Source of the DNA: Shewanella aestuarii
GTDB taxonomy: Bacteria > Pseudomonadota > Gammaproteobacteria > Enterobacterales > Shewanellaceae
DNA: 64,000 bases
NCBI RefSeq assembly: GCF_014647215.1
Contig: NZ_BMOT01000012.1
Coordinates: 27,927-91,926 of the forward strand
Direction: 5' to 3'
This document shows, one piece after another, positions 1-11,346 of the stretch; positions within the stretch are counted from its first letter, which is position 1, and every line of letters begins with the position of its first letter. The notes beneath the pieces are model-generated. The model was not told the DNA's origin. It made no database searches and worked only from the letters and a program-made list of their open reading frames with translations. The position numbers and the translations under genes are program-made.

Positions 1-27
1 GGTTTTAATCTCTTTAGCGCCGGCCAT
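1..27 (-). CDS. atpG: ATP synthase F1 subunit gamma, N-terminal fragment (cut by window edge)
   Basis: Only the first nine codons are present, reading M-A-G-A-K-E-I-K-T from the ATG at 25-27. This is the usual N-terminus of the F1 gamma subunit, the rotating shaft of ATP synthase. It lies 51 bp downstream of the atpA stop codon on the same strand, in the standard atp operon order. The rest of the gene lies outside the window. The call rests on the short peptide plus synteny. Confidence 0.9.
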
Positions 28-78
28 CTCTACTCTCCAATCTGGGACCTGAGGTGCCCATAGGCACCCCGTTCATTG

Positions 79-1620
79 TTACCAGGTTTGGGTTTCAATG
101 AACTTGTCCATGCCTGCCTTCAACTCACCTTCGATATCAGCGTTATAATCGCCAGTAGCGTTGATGGTGTTCATTAGGTCAGCATGTTGACTGTTCATGT
201 ATGAAAGCAGAGCGGCTTCAAAGCGACCGACTTCATTTAAAGCAACACCTTTCAGGTAACCTTTTTCTGCAGAGAAAATAGATACTGATTGGTCAGCAAC
301 GCTCATAGGAGCATATTGCTTTTGCTTCATTAATTCGGTTACACGCTCACCATGCTCAAGCTGAGCACGTGTTGCATCATCTAAATCAGATGCGAACTGT
401 GAGAACGCTGCAAGCTCTCGATACTGTGCAAGTGCGGTACGAATACCACCAGACAGTTTCTTGATGATCTTAGTCTGCGCTGCACCACCAACACGAGAAA
501 CAGAAATACCTGGGTTAACAGCTGGACGTAAGCCAGAGTTAAACAAGTCAGTTTCAAGGAAGATCTGACCATCGGTAATCGAAATTACGTTAGTCGGTAC
601 GAACGCTGATACGTCACCAGCTTGGGTTTCAATAATAGGTAAAGCGGTTAAAGAACCAGTTTTGCCTGTTACTGCACCTTTAGTGAACTTTTCTACGTAG
701 TTCTCGTTTACGCGTGAAGCACGCTCTAATAAACGAGAGTGTAGATAAAATACGTCACCTGGGTATGCTTCACGTCCTGGTGGACGCTTCAATAGCAATG
801 AAATTTGACGGTAAGCAACAGCTTGCTTAGACAAATCATCATATACGATTAAAGAATCTTCACCGCGGTCACGGAAGTATTCACCCATAGAACAACCAGA
901 GTATGGCGCTAAGAATTGTAATGCTGCAGCTTCTGAAGCTGATGCAACTACAACGATAGTATTAGCTAATGCACCATGTTCTTCTAGCTTGCGTACCACG
1001 TTAGCAATGGTAGAAGCTTTTTGGCCTACCGCTACGTATACACATTTAATGCCAGAATCTTTCTGGTTAATAATGGCATCGATTGCCAAAGCTGTTTTAC
1101 CAGTTTGACGGTCACCGATGACCAATTCACGTTGTCCACGACCAATAGGGATCATAGAGTCAACGGCTTTATAACCTGTTTGAACAGGTTGTGATACTGA
1201 CTTACGTTCAATAACACCAGGAGCAATCACTTCAACTGGAGAGAAACCATCGTTGTCGATTGGTCCTTTTCCGTCAATAGGCTCACCTAGAGTGTTAACA
1301 ACGCGGCCAAGTAGACCACGACCGACTGGTACTTCAAGAATACGACCAGTTGTTCTTACTTTTGCGCCTTCAGCTAAATTAGCATAAGGGCCCATTACTA
1401 CGGCACCGACAGAATCACGTTCTAAGTTCAACGCGATTGCAAAACGGCCACCAGGCAGTTCGATCATTTCACCTTGCATTACATCGGCTAGGCCGTTAAT
1501 GCGAATGATGCCGTCACTTACTGCAACGATAGTACCTTCGTTGCGAGCTTCACTAACGACGTCGAACTGCTCGATCCGCTGCTTAATCAGATCGCTGATT
1601 TCAGTGGAATTCAGTTGCAT
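79..1620 (-). CDS. atpA: F0F1 ATP synthase subunit alpha
   Basis: Non-catalytic nucleotide-binding subunit of the F1 head on the cytoplasmic face of the inner membrane. The P-loop GDRQTGKT falls at residues 169-176, as in E. coli, and the length of 513 aa equals the E. coli protein. I chose the ATG at 1618-1620 (protein begins MQLNST), which has a GGAG ribosome site about 9 nt upstream. An in-frame TTG two codons earlier (1624-1626) would add two residues but is less likely. It sits between atpH and atpG in the leftward atp operon. Confidence 0.98.
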   Translation of the reverse strand: MQLNSTEISDLIKQRIEQFDVVSEARNEGTIVAVSDGIIRINGLADVMQGEMIELPGGRFAIALNLERDSVGAVVMGPYANLAEGAKVRTTGRILEVPVGRGLLGRVVNTLGEPIDGKGPIDNDGFSPVEVIAPGVIERKSVSQPVQTGYKAVDSMIPIGRGQRELVIGDRQTGKTALAIDAIINQKDSGIKCVYVAVGQKASTIANVVRKLEEHGALANTIVVVASASEAAALQFLAPYSGCSMGEYFRDRGEDSLIVYDDLSKQAVAYRQISLLLKRPPGREAYPGDVFYLHSRLLERASRVNENYVEKFTKGAVTGKTGSLTALPIIETQAGDVSAFVPTNVISITDGQIFLETDLFNSGLRPAVNPGISVSRVGGAAQTKIIKKLSGGIRTALAQYRELAAFSQFASDLDDATRAQLEHGERVTELMKQKQYAPMSVADQSVSIFSAEKGYLKGVALNEVGRFEAALLSYMNSQHADLMNTINATGDYNADIEGELKAGMDKFIETQTW

Positions 1621-1634
1621 GCTCAAACTCCCAA

Positions 1635-2168
1635 TTACGACTGCAGCTTGTCAGACAAACGCGATAACTTACCGCTTACCGAGCCATCAATGACTAGGTC
1701 GCCTGATTTAATTATCACACCGCCGATTAGCGATGGATCAATGCTGCAATTCAGCTTAACTTTGCGTGCGAGACGTTTCTCTAAAGAAACACTAATTTGC
1801 TGTTGTTGCTCTGCGCTTAGCTCAGTAGCAGAAACCACATCAGCTTCTACTTCTTTCGCCCACTCATTGCGGTATTCAGCAAAAAGTAGAGACACTGTAG
1901 GCAGTATCCCTAAACGACCGTTTTCAGCCATTACCTTTATCAGGTTTTGACCTTGCTCGTTGACTTGCTCACCACATACTTTAATAAATAGTGAAGCTAG
2001 TTCCGCACTCGCTAAAGTGCCATTAAGCAATGGTTTCATTGATTCATTTTCAGTAACCAATGACGCGAAAGTTAGCATTTCTGTCCAACTTTCTACTGCT
2101 TTATGTTCAACTGCAAAATCAAAAGCTGCCTTTGCGTAAGGGCGAGCGATGGTGCTTAATTCAGCCAT
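1635..2168 (-). CDS. atpH: F0F1 ATP synthase subunit delta
   Basis: Peripheral-stalk subunit that joins the top of F1 to the b dimer. The protein is 177 aa, the same as E. coli AtpH. It has the typical opening ([14 protein letters not shown]) and a C-terminal segment with the conserved [10 protein letters not shown] motif. It lies between atpF and atpA with 14-15 bp gaps, consistent with one polycistronic message. An ORF on the opposite strand is only a shadow. Confidence 0.98.
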   Translation of the reverse strand: MAELSTIARPYAKAAFDFAVEHKAVESWTEMLTFASLVTENESMKPLLNGTLASAELASLFIKVCGEQVNEQGQNLIKVMAENGRLGILPTVSLLFAEYRNEWAKEVEADVVSATELSAEQQQQISVSLEKRLARKVKLNCSIDPSLIGGVIIKSGDLVIDGSVSGKLSRLSDKLQS

Positions 2169-2183
2169 TACTCAACTCCCTTA

Positions 2184-2654
2184 TCAAATTTCAGCAACAA
2201 GTTTATTAACTATGTCACTGTGGGCGGCTGGGTCAATCGAACGTTCAAGAATCTTCTCTGCGCCAATAATGGCTAGAGCAGCAACTTGCTTACGCAAGTC
2301 ATCTTTTACGCGATTACGTTCGTTCTCAATTTCTGCTTTACCCTGAGCGACAATTTTAGCCCGCTCAGCATCTGCTTCAGCTTTTGCTTCTTCAACGATT
2401 TGAGCTTTGCGCTTGTTAGCTTGCTCAATAATTTCGTTAGCAGTTGCTTTAGCGTCTTTAAGTTGCTCAGTAGCTTTCGCTTGAGCTAACTCTAGATCTT
2501 TTGCAGCACGGCCGGCATCAGCCAGACCATCAGCAATCTTCTTTTGGCGCTCTTCGATTGCATTCATCAACGGCGGCCATACAAACTTCATGCAGAACCA
2601 CACAAAGAGCGCAAAAGATATTGCTTGGCCTAGCAGGGTAGCGTTAATACTCAT
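2184..2654 (-). CDS. atpF: F0F1 ATP synthase subunit b
   Basis: Membrane-anchored peripheral stalk of F0. The 156 aa length equals E. coli AtpF. One hydrophobic N-terminal segment (about residues 5-28) is followed by a long charged, alanine-rich helix typical of the dimeric right-handed coiled coil. It lies between atpE and atpH in the atp operon. Confidence 0.98.
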   Translation of the reverse strand: MSINATLLGQAISFALFVWFCMKFVWPPLMNAIEERQKKIADGLADAGRAAKDLELAQAKATEQLKDAKATANEIIEQANKRKAQIVEEAKAEADAERAKIVAQGKAEIENERNRVKDDLRKQVAALAIIGAEKILERSIDPAAHSDIVNKLVAEI

Positions 2655-2681
2655 AACGTCAACTCCTTACAGGGTGCTAGA

Positions 2682-2954
<273 letters not shown>

Positions 2955-2973
2955 CTAATTATCAATTTCTAAA

Positions 2974-3807
<834 letters not shown>

Positions 3808-4191
3808 TTAATTTTGCTTGAAGTATAAAGGGACTGCCCAAGGTACTATTAATCCTAAAGCGTAGGTTGAAAATAGTGGTGCGAACACCATATCTAACAG
3901 ACCAAAAGCAATAGCAAACAACACAATGGTAAGCAGCAACTTTACCGCTTCCCCCAGAAAAAACGATTGAACGACCTTTCCTGACGCACTTGCCCCCGCA
4001 TGGGAAAAGGCTAGGGTTGCGAATACAAAATTAGGCAATACAGCAATAACACCTCCTGCAAAAGCAGAAAGTCCATACTGAAAGCCCCACAGAGCGAAAA
4101 GTAAAATTGAAGTTACCCCAACTATCGCCGCCTGAATGATCACTAATTTATAAGCTGATTTTCGGCCACGACGCGCTAAAACATTACTCAA
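3808..4191 (-). CDS. atpI: ATP synthase subunit I (AtpI)
   Basis: Small four-helix membrane protein that leads the atp operon. The family is associated with c-ring assembly and/or ion supply rather than catalysis. The protein is 127 aa with four hydrophobic stretches and a basic N-terminus. The predicted start is TTG at 4189-4191, with a GGAGAG ribosome site 5-8 nt upstream. The stop codon is directly followed by atpB. A good sigma70 promoter lies upstream at 4278-4305. Confidence 0.95.
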   Translation of the reverse strand: MSNVLARRGRKSAYKLVIIQAAIVGVTSILLFALWGFQYGLSAFAGGVIAVLPNFVFATLAFSHAGASASGKVVQSFFLGEAVKLLLTIVLFAIAFGLLDMVFAPLFSTYALGLIVPWAVPLYFKQN

Positions 4192-4277
4192 TTTTCTCTC
4201 TCCGCATTCGTGCTTTTTGCGGGCATAAGTCTAAATTAACTTTATTAACCCAGCCTTAACTTACAAAAAGCCTGCAA

Positions 4278-4305
4278 AGTATACCTTTTCGCGCTTTGTT
4301 TGCAA
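4278..4305 (-). promoter_or_regulatory. Probable sigma70 promoter of the atp operon
   Basis: Read on the minus strand, a -35 box TTGCAA (4300-4305) and a -10 box TATACT (4278-4283) are separated by 16 bp. They lie about 90 bp upstream of the atpI start. Both hexamers are close to consensus and no competing gene lies here. The rest of the 225-bp gap to parB is AT-rich with no further gene seen. Confidence 0.7.
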
Positions 4306-4416
4306 CTTTGATGAGTGTAAAACAGCTATTTTAAAGGTGATTTGCGTCTAGAACTGCGAAAACAAAAAATATAGCTGTGTCACAAACTTACTGATGAAAT
4401 GAAATTTTGTTAAAAT

Positions 4417-5295
4417 TTAGTGAATTTTATTTAGAATACCGTCTAATTCAGCGAGGTTTTGGTAATTTATTACAATTTTCCCTTTGCCTTTAGTGCCATG
4501 ATTGATAGCAACTTTAGCGCCCAATTTCTCAATTAACTGTTGCTCCAAGCGGCTTACATCGTGATCTTTAGTTGGAGTTTCAGGGGTTTTAACCGGATTT
4601 AATGCTTTATTGACTAACCGTTCTGTTTCACGAACAGTCATTTCTTTTGATACAACTAATCTAGCCAGATTTGTTTGCTCATCACCTTCAATTGCCAACA
4701 ATGCACGTGCATGTCCCATATCTATATCACCATATTCTAATAAACGTTTTACTGGCTCATTTAAGCTATTTAAACGTAATAAATTAGATACTGATGCACG
4801 CGATTTACCTACCGCATCGGCTACTTGTTGATGAGTTAACTCAAACTCGGTTAATAGACGCTGTAATGCAATCGCTTCTTCCATCGCATTAAGATCTTCA
4901 CGTTGAATATTTTCAATCAATGCGATTGCCACTGCTGCATCATCGGCAACTTGTTTAACTAAACAAGGGACTTTATCCAGCTTGGCAAGTTGAGCGGCGC
5001 GCCAACGACGTTCACCAGCAATGATTTCATATTTAAACTCTGATACTTTACGCACAACAATTGGTTGAATAATCCCCTGAGATCGAATTGATTCAGCTAG
5101 TTCTTCTAATGCTTCAGGTGACATATCCTTACGCGGTTGATATTTGCCTGGTTGCAATAAGTCTAAGTCGAGATGAATCAATTCATTGTCGATTGTATTT
5201 TCAGCTTGCTGAATATCAGATTTTCGACTTGCTGCATTGCTATGGCTCAGTAAGGCATCCAGTCCTTTACCTAAACCGCGTTTTTTTACCGTCAT
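4417..5295 (-). CDS. parB: Chromosome-partitioning protein ParB
   Basis: CTP-dependent DNA clamp that loads at parS and spreads along DNA, and with ParA segregates the origin region. The 292-aa protein has the ParB/Spo0J arginine box GERRWRAA at residues 94-101 (CTP/nucleotide site). A helix-turn-helix lies at about 154-176 (T-H-Q-Q-V-A-D-A-V-G-K-S-R), and a C-terminal dimerisation segment follows. It lies 9 bp downstream of parA on the same strand. Matching parS palindromes are found at 31.3, 32.6 and 35.9 kb of this window. Confidence 0.98.
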   Translation of the reverse strand: MTVKKRGLGKGLDALLSHSNAASRKSDIQQAENTIDNELIHLDLDLLQPGKYQPRKDMSPEALEELAESIRSQGIIQPIVVRKVSEFKYEIIAGERRWRAAQLAKLDKVPCLVKQVADDAAVAIALIENIQREDLNAMEEAIALQRLLTEFELTHQQVADAVGKSRASVSNLLRLNSLNEPVKRLLEYGDIDMGHARALLAIEGDEQTNLARLVVSKEMTVRETERLVNKALNPVKTPETPTKDHDVSRLEQQLIEKLGAKVAINHGTKGKGKIVINYQNLAELDGILNKIH

Positions 5296-5304
5296 TATTT
5301 AATC

Positions 5305-6093
5305 CTACGCTTCTTGAATGGGTGCTTGCTGTTCTGCTCGGCGAATAATTTCACCCGCTAAGGCCAAGTATGCCTTTGCGCCGGCACTCGTTTTGTCATA
5401 ATACATGGCAGGTGCACCAAAACTTGGCGCTTCAGCTAAACGAATATTTCTTGGGATCACGGTGCGATATACTTTCTCACCAAAATGTTGTTTTAATTGA
5501 TCTGATACATCATTTGACAGTCGATTACGTGGATCGTACATGGTACGTAAAATCCCTTCGATTGTGAGTGTTGGATTAACCATAGCTCCCAGTTTGGTTA
5601 TGGTATCAATCAAGGCTGTAAGCCCTTCCAATGCATAATATTCACATTGCATAGGCACGAGGACAGAATCTGCTGCTGACATGGCATTTACCGTCAGCAT
5701 GTTTAGTGAGGGAGGACAATCAATGAAAATATAATCGTAATGATCTCTGATGGGTGCCAGTGCATTACGTAAACGGATCTCACGGGCATAGAATTCCATC
5801 AATTTGATTTCAGCAGCTGTGACATCACCGTTACCCGCAATCAGATCATACTTACCCGCAGTATTTTTGATCACGATGTCTTCAAAAGGTTTTTCTTCTA
5901 CCAATAATTCATATGCGGTATTTTCGACTTCATATTTGTCAACACCGCTGCCCATAGTGGCATTGCCTTGTGGATCTAAATCAATCAACAACACTTTACG
6001 CTTTGTGGCGGCAAGTGATGCGGCTAAATTTACGCAAGTAGTTGTTTTTCCTACGCCACCTTTTTGGTTGGCTACGGCAATGATTTTACCCAC
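5305..6093 (-). CDS. parA: Chromosome-partitioning ATPase ParA
   Basis: Deviant-Walker ATPase that forms the nucleoid-bound gradient moved by ParB-parS complexes. The deviant Walker A motif KGGVGKTT lies at residues 11-18 with its signature lysine (K11), and D-C-P-P-S is the Walker B-type segment. The 262 aa length is typical of chromosomal ParA/Soj rather than plasmid ParA, which carries an extra N-terminal HTH. The start is GTG at 6091-6093, with an AGGA site about 9 nt upstream. It is in operon with parB. Confidence 0.98.
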   Translation of the reverse strand: MGKIIAVANQKGGVGKTTTCVNLAASLAATKRKVLLIDLDPQGNATMGSGVDKYEVENTAYELLVEEKPFEDIVIKNTAGKYDLIAGNGDVTAAEIKLMEFYAREIRLRNALAPIRDHYDYIFIDCPPSLNMLTVNAMSAADSVLVPMQCEYYALEGLTALIDTITKLGAMVNPTLTIEGILRTMYDPRNRLSNDVSDQLKQHFGEKVYRTVIPRNIRLAEAPSFGAPAMYYDKTSAGAKAYLALAGEIIRRAEQQAPIQEA

Positions 6094-6150
6094 AATGTCA
6101 TCCTGTTTATAATTATTGATGTCCGGTATACGTATATCTGCTAGTGAGTA

Positions 6151-6771
6151 TTACACTTTTACCAATTTTAATAAATGTCGCTGTTCATCAAGCTTTGGTA
6201 CTTCTAATGCAATGGTATCAACAAGTTTAAACTCTGTAGGTATTGCAGCGATTTCAGCTGCCGTTAACTGACCTTTTAAGGCATAAAATAAGCCATTTTC
6301 TTTAGGTAAGTGGTGACACCAATTCAACATGTCAGAAATAGAGGCGAATGCTCGACTTAATACACCATCAAATTTTTGTTCCGGTTGATAAGCTTCAACC
6401 CGACTTTCTATTGAGCTAAAGTTATTAATTTTTAACTCAAATTGTACCTGCTTTTGAAAACGGATCCGTTTTCCCAAACTATCTAGTAATACAAATTCTT
6501 TATCTGGATTTAAAATGGCTAATGGAATCCCCGGTAATCCTGGGCCAGTACCTACATCAATAAAACGTTGACCTTCAAGATAAGGCGATACAACTAAACT
6601 GTCCATCACATGGCGGATTAACATTTGTTCAGGTGACCGTACAGAGGTTAAATTGTACGCTTTATTCCATTTGTTAAGCATTTCAACAAAGCCAACAAGT
6701 TGTTTTTGCTGTAATTCAGTTGCTGAAATTTCCATTTCAGCCAAATAATCACTAAGTTGAGCAGCTAACAC
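6151..6771 (-). CDS. rsmG: 16S rRNA (guanine527-N7)-methyltransferase RsmG
   Basis: Methylates G527 of 16S rRNA using S-adenosylmethionine. The family is linked to low-level streptomycin resistance when lost. The 206 aa compare with 207 in E. coli. It shows the SAM-binding glycine-rich segment [10 protein letters not shown] and the upstream [10 protein letters not shown] signature. The start is GTG at 6769-6771. It lies between mnmG and parA, the classic gidA-gidB-parA-parB order. Confidence 0.98.
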   Translation of the reverse strand: MLAAQLSDYLAEMEISATELQQKQLVGFVEMLNKWNKAYNLTSVRSPEQMLIRHVMDSLVVSPYLEGQRFIDVGTGPGLPGIPLAILNPDKEFVLLDSLGKRIRFQKQVQFELKINNFSSIESRVEAYQPEQKFDGVLSRAFASISDMLNWCHHLPKENGLFYALKGQLTAAEIAAIPTEFKLVDTIALEVPKLDEQRHLLKLVKV

Positions 6772-6830
6772 AGATAATGCCTCTTTAATTTAAAACCATT
6801 TGCTTCGGTATTATGAAGCCGTAAAAGCAC

Positions 6831-6851
6831 TAAGGGAAGCCTTATGGCTCC
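6831..6851. terminator. Hairpin between mnmG and rsmG
   Basis: An imperfect 11-bp stem (one mismatch) with a TTAT loop lies downstream of mnmG on the minus strand. The U-tract in the minus direction is poor, so this could be a weak terminator or an mRNA-stability hairpin. Confidence 0.35.
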
Positions 6852-6884
6852 CCTTATTATTGAGTTCGATCAGTTTGTTTAATT

Positions 6885-8774
6885 TTATGCCGTTTTTCTT
6901 AATAAACCGCGTTTTTTCAAATGCACTAACAAAATTGAGATTGCCGCCGGTGTAATACCCGAAATACGAGATGCCTGGCCAACGGTATCAGGTTTATGGT
7001 TATTCAACTTAGCGATCACTTCATTTGATAACCCAGGCACCTCTTGGTAATCCAGATCCAAGGGTAATAATGAGTTTTCATGGCGAATGGCTTTATCAAC
7101 TTCATCTTGCTGACGTTGAATATAACCAGAATATTTTACTTGTATTTGCACCTGTTCAGCAGCACGTGGATCCTCTAGTCCGGGACCAAACCCTTCTAAA
7201 GACATTAATTTTGGATAATCCATTTCAGGTCGACGCAGTAAATCTTCAAATTTAGCTTCCCGTGATATAGGGGTATTTAAATGTGGATTTAATACATCAA
7301 GTAACGGTGAATTTGGGTGTACCCATTGGCTGCGTAAACGCTGCAACTCTAATTCGATCGACTCACGTTTTTCACTGAATTTAGCCCAACGTTCGTCATT
7401 AACCAATCCAAGCTCACGACCTTTTTCAGTCAAGCGTAAATCGGCATTATCTTCACGAAGTAGTAGGCGATATTCTGCACGGCTAGTGAACATTCTGTAG
7501 GGTTCTTTAGTACCTAAAGTTGATAAATCATCAACTAAAACACCAAGATAAGCTTCGTCACGACGTGGGCACCAGCTGTCTTTACCTTGAACTTGCAGGC
7601 TTGCGTTCATCCCAGCAAGTAAACCTTGTGCACCGGCTTCTTCATAACCAGTAGTACCATTGATTTGTCCAGCAAAGAACAAACCATTGATCGCTTTGGT
7701 TTCTAGTGAGTTTTTAAGATCCCGTGGATCAAAATAATCATATTCAATTGCATAGCCAGGGCGAACGATCTCAGCATTTTCCATACCTTTGATCGAACGA
7801 ACTAAATTCAGCTGAACATCAAAAGGTAAACTGGTTGAAATACCATTTGGATATATTTCGTTGGTTGTTAATCCTTCAGGTTCAATAAATATTTGATGTG
7901 AGGATTTGTCTGCAAAGCGGTGAATTTTATCTTCAATCGATGGACAATATCTAGGACCAATACCTTCGATAACACCAGAGTACATAGGACTTCTGTCTAA
8001 CCCTCCACGAATAATATCGTGGGTTTTTTCGTTAGTATGAGTGATGTAACACGAAATTTGCTTAGGGTGTTGGCTTACATCCCCTAAAAAAGACATGACA
8101 GGCAATGGTGTATCACCTTTTTGCTCAGTCATTTGGTCAAAATCTATAGTATTGGCATCAATACGCGGTGGTGTACCCGTTTTTAATCGGCCAACACGTA
8201 TTGGTAATTCACGTAAACGATTAGCTAATGCGATAGCCGGTGGATCACCAGCACGACCACCGCTGTAATTTTGTAATCCTATATGGATTTTACCGCTTAA
8301 AAATGTACCGGTAGTTAATACTACGGCTGGAGCTTCAAATGCCAATCCCATCTGGGTAACTACACCAACAACTTTATTATTTTCAACAACTAAGTCATCT
8401 ACTGCCTGTTGGAATATACGTAAGTTAACTTGATTTTGAAGAATTTGTTGTATCTTTTGACGATACAAAGCGCGGTCAGCTTGAGCACGTGTTGCTCGTA
8501 CCGCTGGGCCTTTACTCGAATTTAACGTTCTAAATTGAATGCCTGCGTAGTCAGTTGCAATAGCCATTGAGCCGCCTAGGGCATCGATCTCTTTGACCAA
8601 ATGACCTTTACCAATCCCGCCAATTGCTGGATTACAGGACATTTGTCCTAGGGTATCGATATTGTGTGTCAGCAATAAGGTTTTTGAGCCCATTCTTGCA
8701 GCAGCAAGTGCCGCTTCAGTTCCGGCATGACCACCACCTACAACAATTACATCAAACCGTTCATGAAAATGCAT
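6885..8774 (-). CDS. mnmG: tRNA uridine-5-carboxymethylaminomethyl modification enzyme MnmG (GidA)
   Basis: FAD enzyme that, with MnmE (encoded here at 15.1-16.5 kb), builds the cmnm5 modification at wobble uridine 34 of tRNAs. The 629-aa length matches the family. The dinucleotide-binding motif GGGHAG lies at residues 13-18. Conserved segments [12 protein letters not shown] and C-P-S-I-E-D-K (with the conserved cysteine) are visible. Its 5' end borders oriC, as in E. coli, so transcription leads away from the origin. Confidence 0.99.
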   Translation of the reverse strand: MHFHERFDVIVVGGGHAGTEAALAAARMGSKTLLLTHNIDTLGQMSCNPAIGGIGKGHLVKEIDALGGSMAIATDYAGIQFRTLNSSKGPAVRATRAQADRALYRQKIQQILQNQVNLRIFQQAVDDLVVENNKVVGVVTQMGLAFEAPAVVLTTGTFLSGKIHIGLQNYSGGRAGDPPAIALANRLRELPIRVGRLKTGTPPRIDANTIDFDQMTEQKGDTPLPVMSFLGDVSQHPKQISCYITHTNEKTHDIIRGGLDRSPMYSGVIEGIGPRYCPSIEDKIHRFADKSSHQIFIEPEGLTTNEIYPNGISTSLPFDVQLNLVRSIKGMENAEIVRPGYAIEYDYFDPRDLKNSLETKAINGLFFAGQINGTTGYEEAGAQGLLAGMNASLQVQGKDSWCPRRDEAYLGVLVDDLSTLGTKEPYRMFTSRAEYRLLLREDNADLRLTEKGRELGLVNDERWAKFSEKRESIELELQRLRSQWVHPNSPLLDVLNPHLNTPISREAKFEDLLRRPEMDYPKLMSLEGFGPGLEDPRAAEQVQIQVKYSGYIQRQQDEVDKAIRHENSLLPLDLDYQEVPGLSNEVIAKLNNHKPDTVGQASRISGITPAAISILLVHLKKRGLLRKTA

Positions 8775-8839
8775 CTTGGACCTACGTTAGCTAATTTTAT
8801 TTAATCAAAAATAAATGGAGTAAAAAGATTATTCAGTTT

Positions 8840-9260
8840 GAGTCGATGATCAGTCGAGTTCAAATTGAGCAGATCATTTTAGCATTTGCAGGGCTCATCA
8901 TGAAAGATCATTTTTGCTTGTTTGATCCAAAGTGGCTTGAGTAAAAGATCTTAAGATCTTTATATAGATCTTCTTATTATGTTTACTATTAAGATCGTCA
9001 ATATCTGTGGGTAACGCTAATTTTTATTAATAATTATGATGTTACACGATCCTATTCCTGTGATCTGTTCGCGATCAAACCTGATATAACATGTGGGTAG
9101 ATCGCATGGTTATCCACAGGGGGGATCTTAATCAAGATCGGGTAGTGAACAGTACAGAGTTATGATCGCATAAAATAATAGCTTATCCACAAAGTTATAA
9201 ATAAAAATGACATTTTGTGGATAAACTGGATCTAAAGTGTGGGTTAATGATCTTTTATCA
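8840..9260. other. oriC: Chromosomal replication origin oriC
   Basis: Intergenic region between mnmG and mioC, the oriC position of E. coli and Vibrio. Three perfect DnaA boxes (TTATCCACA or complement) lie at 9110-9118, 9183-9191 and 9216-9224. One-mismatch box TGTGGGTAA lies at 9006-9014, with weaker ones at 9092-9100 and 9238-9246. An AT-rich unwinding element with three overlapping GATCT-starting 13-mer-like repeats lies at 8947-8979. I count 17 GATC sites between 8848 and 9252, about ten times random expectation, fitting Dam/SeqA control. A further perfect DnaA box lies inside mioC at 9367-9375. Confidence 0.93.
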
Positions 9261-9281
9261 CAATATTATTCTAAAATTGAT

Positions 9282-9725
9282 CTATATGATCTGATCTTCC
9301 CAATCAGATAACCATGATAAAGCGGGCTCTTCAGGGATGGGATCGCGTTGTACATCAATTTGGATCTTATCCACAAATGCTTTTGCTCCCGCAGCTTCAA
9401 AGAGGGATATTAATTTTTCAGGCCCTTGGCAGAATGTATCGTAACTGGAATCGCCAACTGCACATAAAGCGAACTGATGCTGGCTGAGATCGGGGTTTTC
9501 AAGCATCAATTGTTTGTAAAAAGGCTGAATATTATCGGGTAGATCGCCGGCTCCATGGGTAGAACACACTAAGATCCATAGTGGATAATCTGCCAATTCA
9601 GCCAAATTAGGGTCTAACATTACGCTTGTTTGATGACCTTTTGCCACTAATTGGGCCGCAAGATCGTCAGCGATATACTCTGTTCCACCCAATGTTGTGC
9701 CTACTAATAACGCTATATTTGCCAT
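9282..9725 (-). CDS. mioC: MioC flavodoxin-like FMN protein
   Basis: Small flavodoxin. E. coli MioC binds FMN and has been reported to support biotin synthase in vitro, but its physiological role is unclear. The 147 aa equal E. coli MioC. It has the FMN phosphate-binding loop G-T-T-L-G-G-T-E near residues 9-16 and the S-T-H-G-A-G-D-L-P and G-D-S-S-Y-D-T-F-C flavin loops. It is transcribed towards oriC, as in E. coli, and carries an internal DnaA box, so its transcription may influence initiation. Confidence 0.96.
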   Translation of the reverse strand: MANIALLVGTTLGGTEYIADDLAAQLVAKGHQTSVMLDPNLAELADYPLWILVCSTHGAGDLPDNIQPFYKQLMLENPDLSQHQFALCAVGDSSYDTFCQGPEKLISLFEAAGAKAFVDKIQIDVQRDPIPEEPALSWLSDWEDQII

Positions 9726-9849
9726 TTTTACTCCGAAAATATTGAAGATATTGAACTATTTTGCCCCATCAGGACGAATTTTCCATTGCACCTTGAGCTG
9801 AGACTCAGTAGTTTTAGCTTAATCAATTTACAATTTAGTAACATTTATT

Positions 9850-11214
9850 ATGACTTTAGTTGAACTGACTCAGCAACTTGCCGATATGGCTTGGGGCCCA
9901 CATATGCTTATTCTACTTGTGGGTGGCGGATTATTCTTCCTGATTTACTCTCGTTTTGTTCCTTTTCGTTATATTGGTCACGCGATTAATATTGTTAGGG
10001 GGAAATATCCAGATGACGGTGCCGAAGGTCACATTAGTCATGCTGGCGCACTATCGAGTGCTATGGCTGGCACTGTGGGGATGGGTAATATAGGCAGTGT
10101 GGCTGTGGCGATTATGGTTGGTGGTCCTGGGGCTATTTTTTGGATGTGGATCAGTGCAATCGTAGGGATGGCGACTAAATTTTTTACCTGTACTTTAGCC
10201 ATTATGTACCGTGGAAAAGATGAAAACGGTGATGTACAAGGGGGACCTATGTACATTATTACCCAAGGATTGGCTAAAAAATGGCACTTTTTGGCAGTAT
10301 TTTTTTGTGTCGTTGGCCTAGTGGGGAACTTTCCTTTATTTAACTCAAATCAATTAGTGCAAATTATTCGGGAATGGTTAATCGTTAAACCGGGTTACTT
10401 TCCGGCAGATCAATCTACATTTGTGCTGGATCTTGGCTTAGGGATCATTGTGATGTTGATTGTGGCAAGTGTTATTTTAGGTGGGATCAAACGTATTGCT
10501 ACCGTGGCATCAAAAGTAGTGCCATTGATGATCTTCATTTATATGAGCTGTGCCTTTTATGTCATAGCGACCAATTTAGCAGATATACCGGGTTACTTTG
10601 CGCTTATTTTTACTGAAGCATTTTCATTAAACTCGGTTGGCGGTGGCATTTTAGGCACTATGTTGATTGGCATTCGTCGTGCTGCTTTTTCAAATGAAGC
10701 GGGAATAGGGACTGAGGTTATGGCCCATGGTAGTGCTAAAACCAATGAGCCTGTTAAAGAAGGTTTAGTGGCTATGCTTGGCCCAGCTATTGACACTTTA
10801 ATGGTGTGTACGGCAACGGCAATGATTATCTTGATATCAGGTGTTTGGCAGGGAACAGAGTCAGAGGGGGTTAATTTATCGGCTCAGGCATTTAGTGTCA
10901 CCATGCCAGGAGTTGGGCCTTATTTACTGATCCTATGTGTGGTGTTTTTTAGCATCAGTACCATCTTTACCCAAGCTTTTTATGGCGGGCAGTGTTTCGC
11001 ATTTTTGTTTGGTCGCAGTAAGATTCGTTATTACCAATATTTTTATTTATTGGCTATTTTGTTTGCCGCTACTGCGAGTTTACAGGAAATTGTCAATATC
11101 ATTGATGCGGCATACGCTTTAATGGCTATTCCGACAATGACATCTGCAATTCTGCTCGCACCGAAAGTGAAAGCCGCCTCAGTAAGCTATTTTGCGCGAT
11201 TAAAATCTAACTAA
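9850..11214 (+). CDS. Sodium:alanine symporter family (AGCS) protein
   Basis: Predicted inner-membrane Na+-coupled symporter for alanine or glycine. The 454-aa protein has about ten hydrophobic segments. It carries the family signature around G-T-V-G-M-G-N-I-G (residues 74-82) and the segment R-R-A-A-F-S-N-E-A-G-I-G-T. The exact substrate cannot be read from sequence. It stands alone after mioC and ends at a strong bidirectional hairpin shared with convergent fghA. Confidence 0.93.
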   Translation: MTLVELTQQLADMAWGPHMLILLVGGGLFFLIYSRFVPFRYIGHAINIVRGKYPDDGAEGHISHAGALSSAMAGTVGMGNIGSVAVAIMVGGPGAIFWMWISAIVGMATKFFTCTLAIMYRGKDENGDVQGGPMYIITQGLAKKWHFLAVFFCVVGLVGNFPLFNSNQLVQIIREWLIVKPGYFPADQSTFVLDLGLGIIVMLIVASVILGGIKRIATVASKVVPLMIFIYMSCAFYVIATNLADIPGYFALIFTEAFSLNSVGGGILGTMLIGIRRAAFSNEAGIGTEVMAHGSAKTNEPVKEGLVAMLGPAIDTLMVCTATAMIILISGVWQGTESEGVNLSAQAFSVTMPGVGPYLLILCVVFFSISTIFTQAFYGGQCFAFLFGRSKIRYYQYFYLLAILFAATASLQEIVNIIDAAYALMAIPTMTSAILLAPKVKAASVSYFARLKSN

Positions 11215-11234
11215 TCTTGGATTTAGATAGTAAT

Positions 11235-11275
11235 GGTATAAAAAAAGGAATGCATCAGCATTCCTTTTTTATACC
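11235..11275. terminator. Bidirectional intrinsic terminator between the AGCS symporter gene and fghA
   Basis: A long hairpin with core stem GGAATGC/GCATTCC and an ATCA loop is extended by A-run/T-run pairing (one bulge) and a GGTAT/ATACC base. It is positioned between convergent genes, with T-rich tracts in both directions. Confidence 0.88.
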
Positions 11276-11346
11276 GTCTTTACCAACAAATACTATCATC
11301 AATAATAGCTTGCAAGTGTTTTTCGATAGCTTTAGTTCATCGTCAT

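Noticed and set aside
1615..1950. 111-aa plus-strand ORF opposite atpH/atpA
   Set aside because: Antisense shadow; atpH and atpA are certain and no ribosome site or domain supports it.
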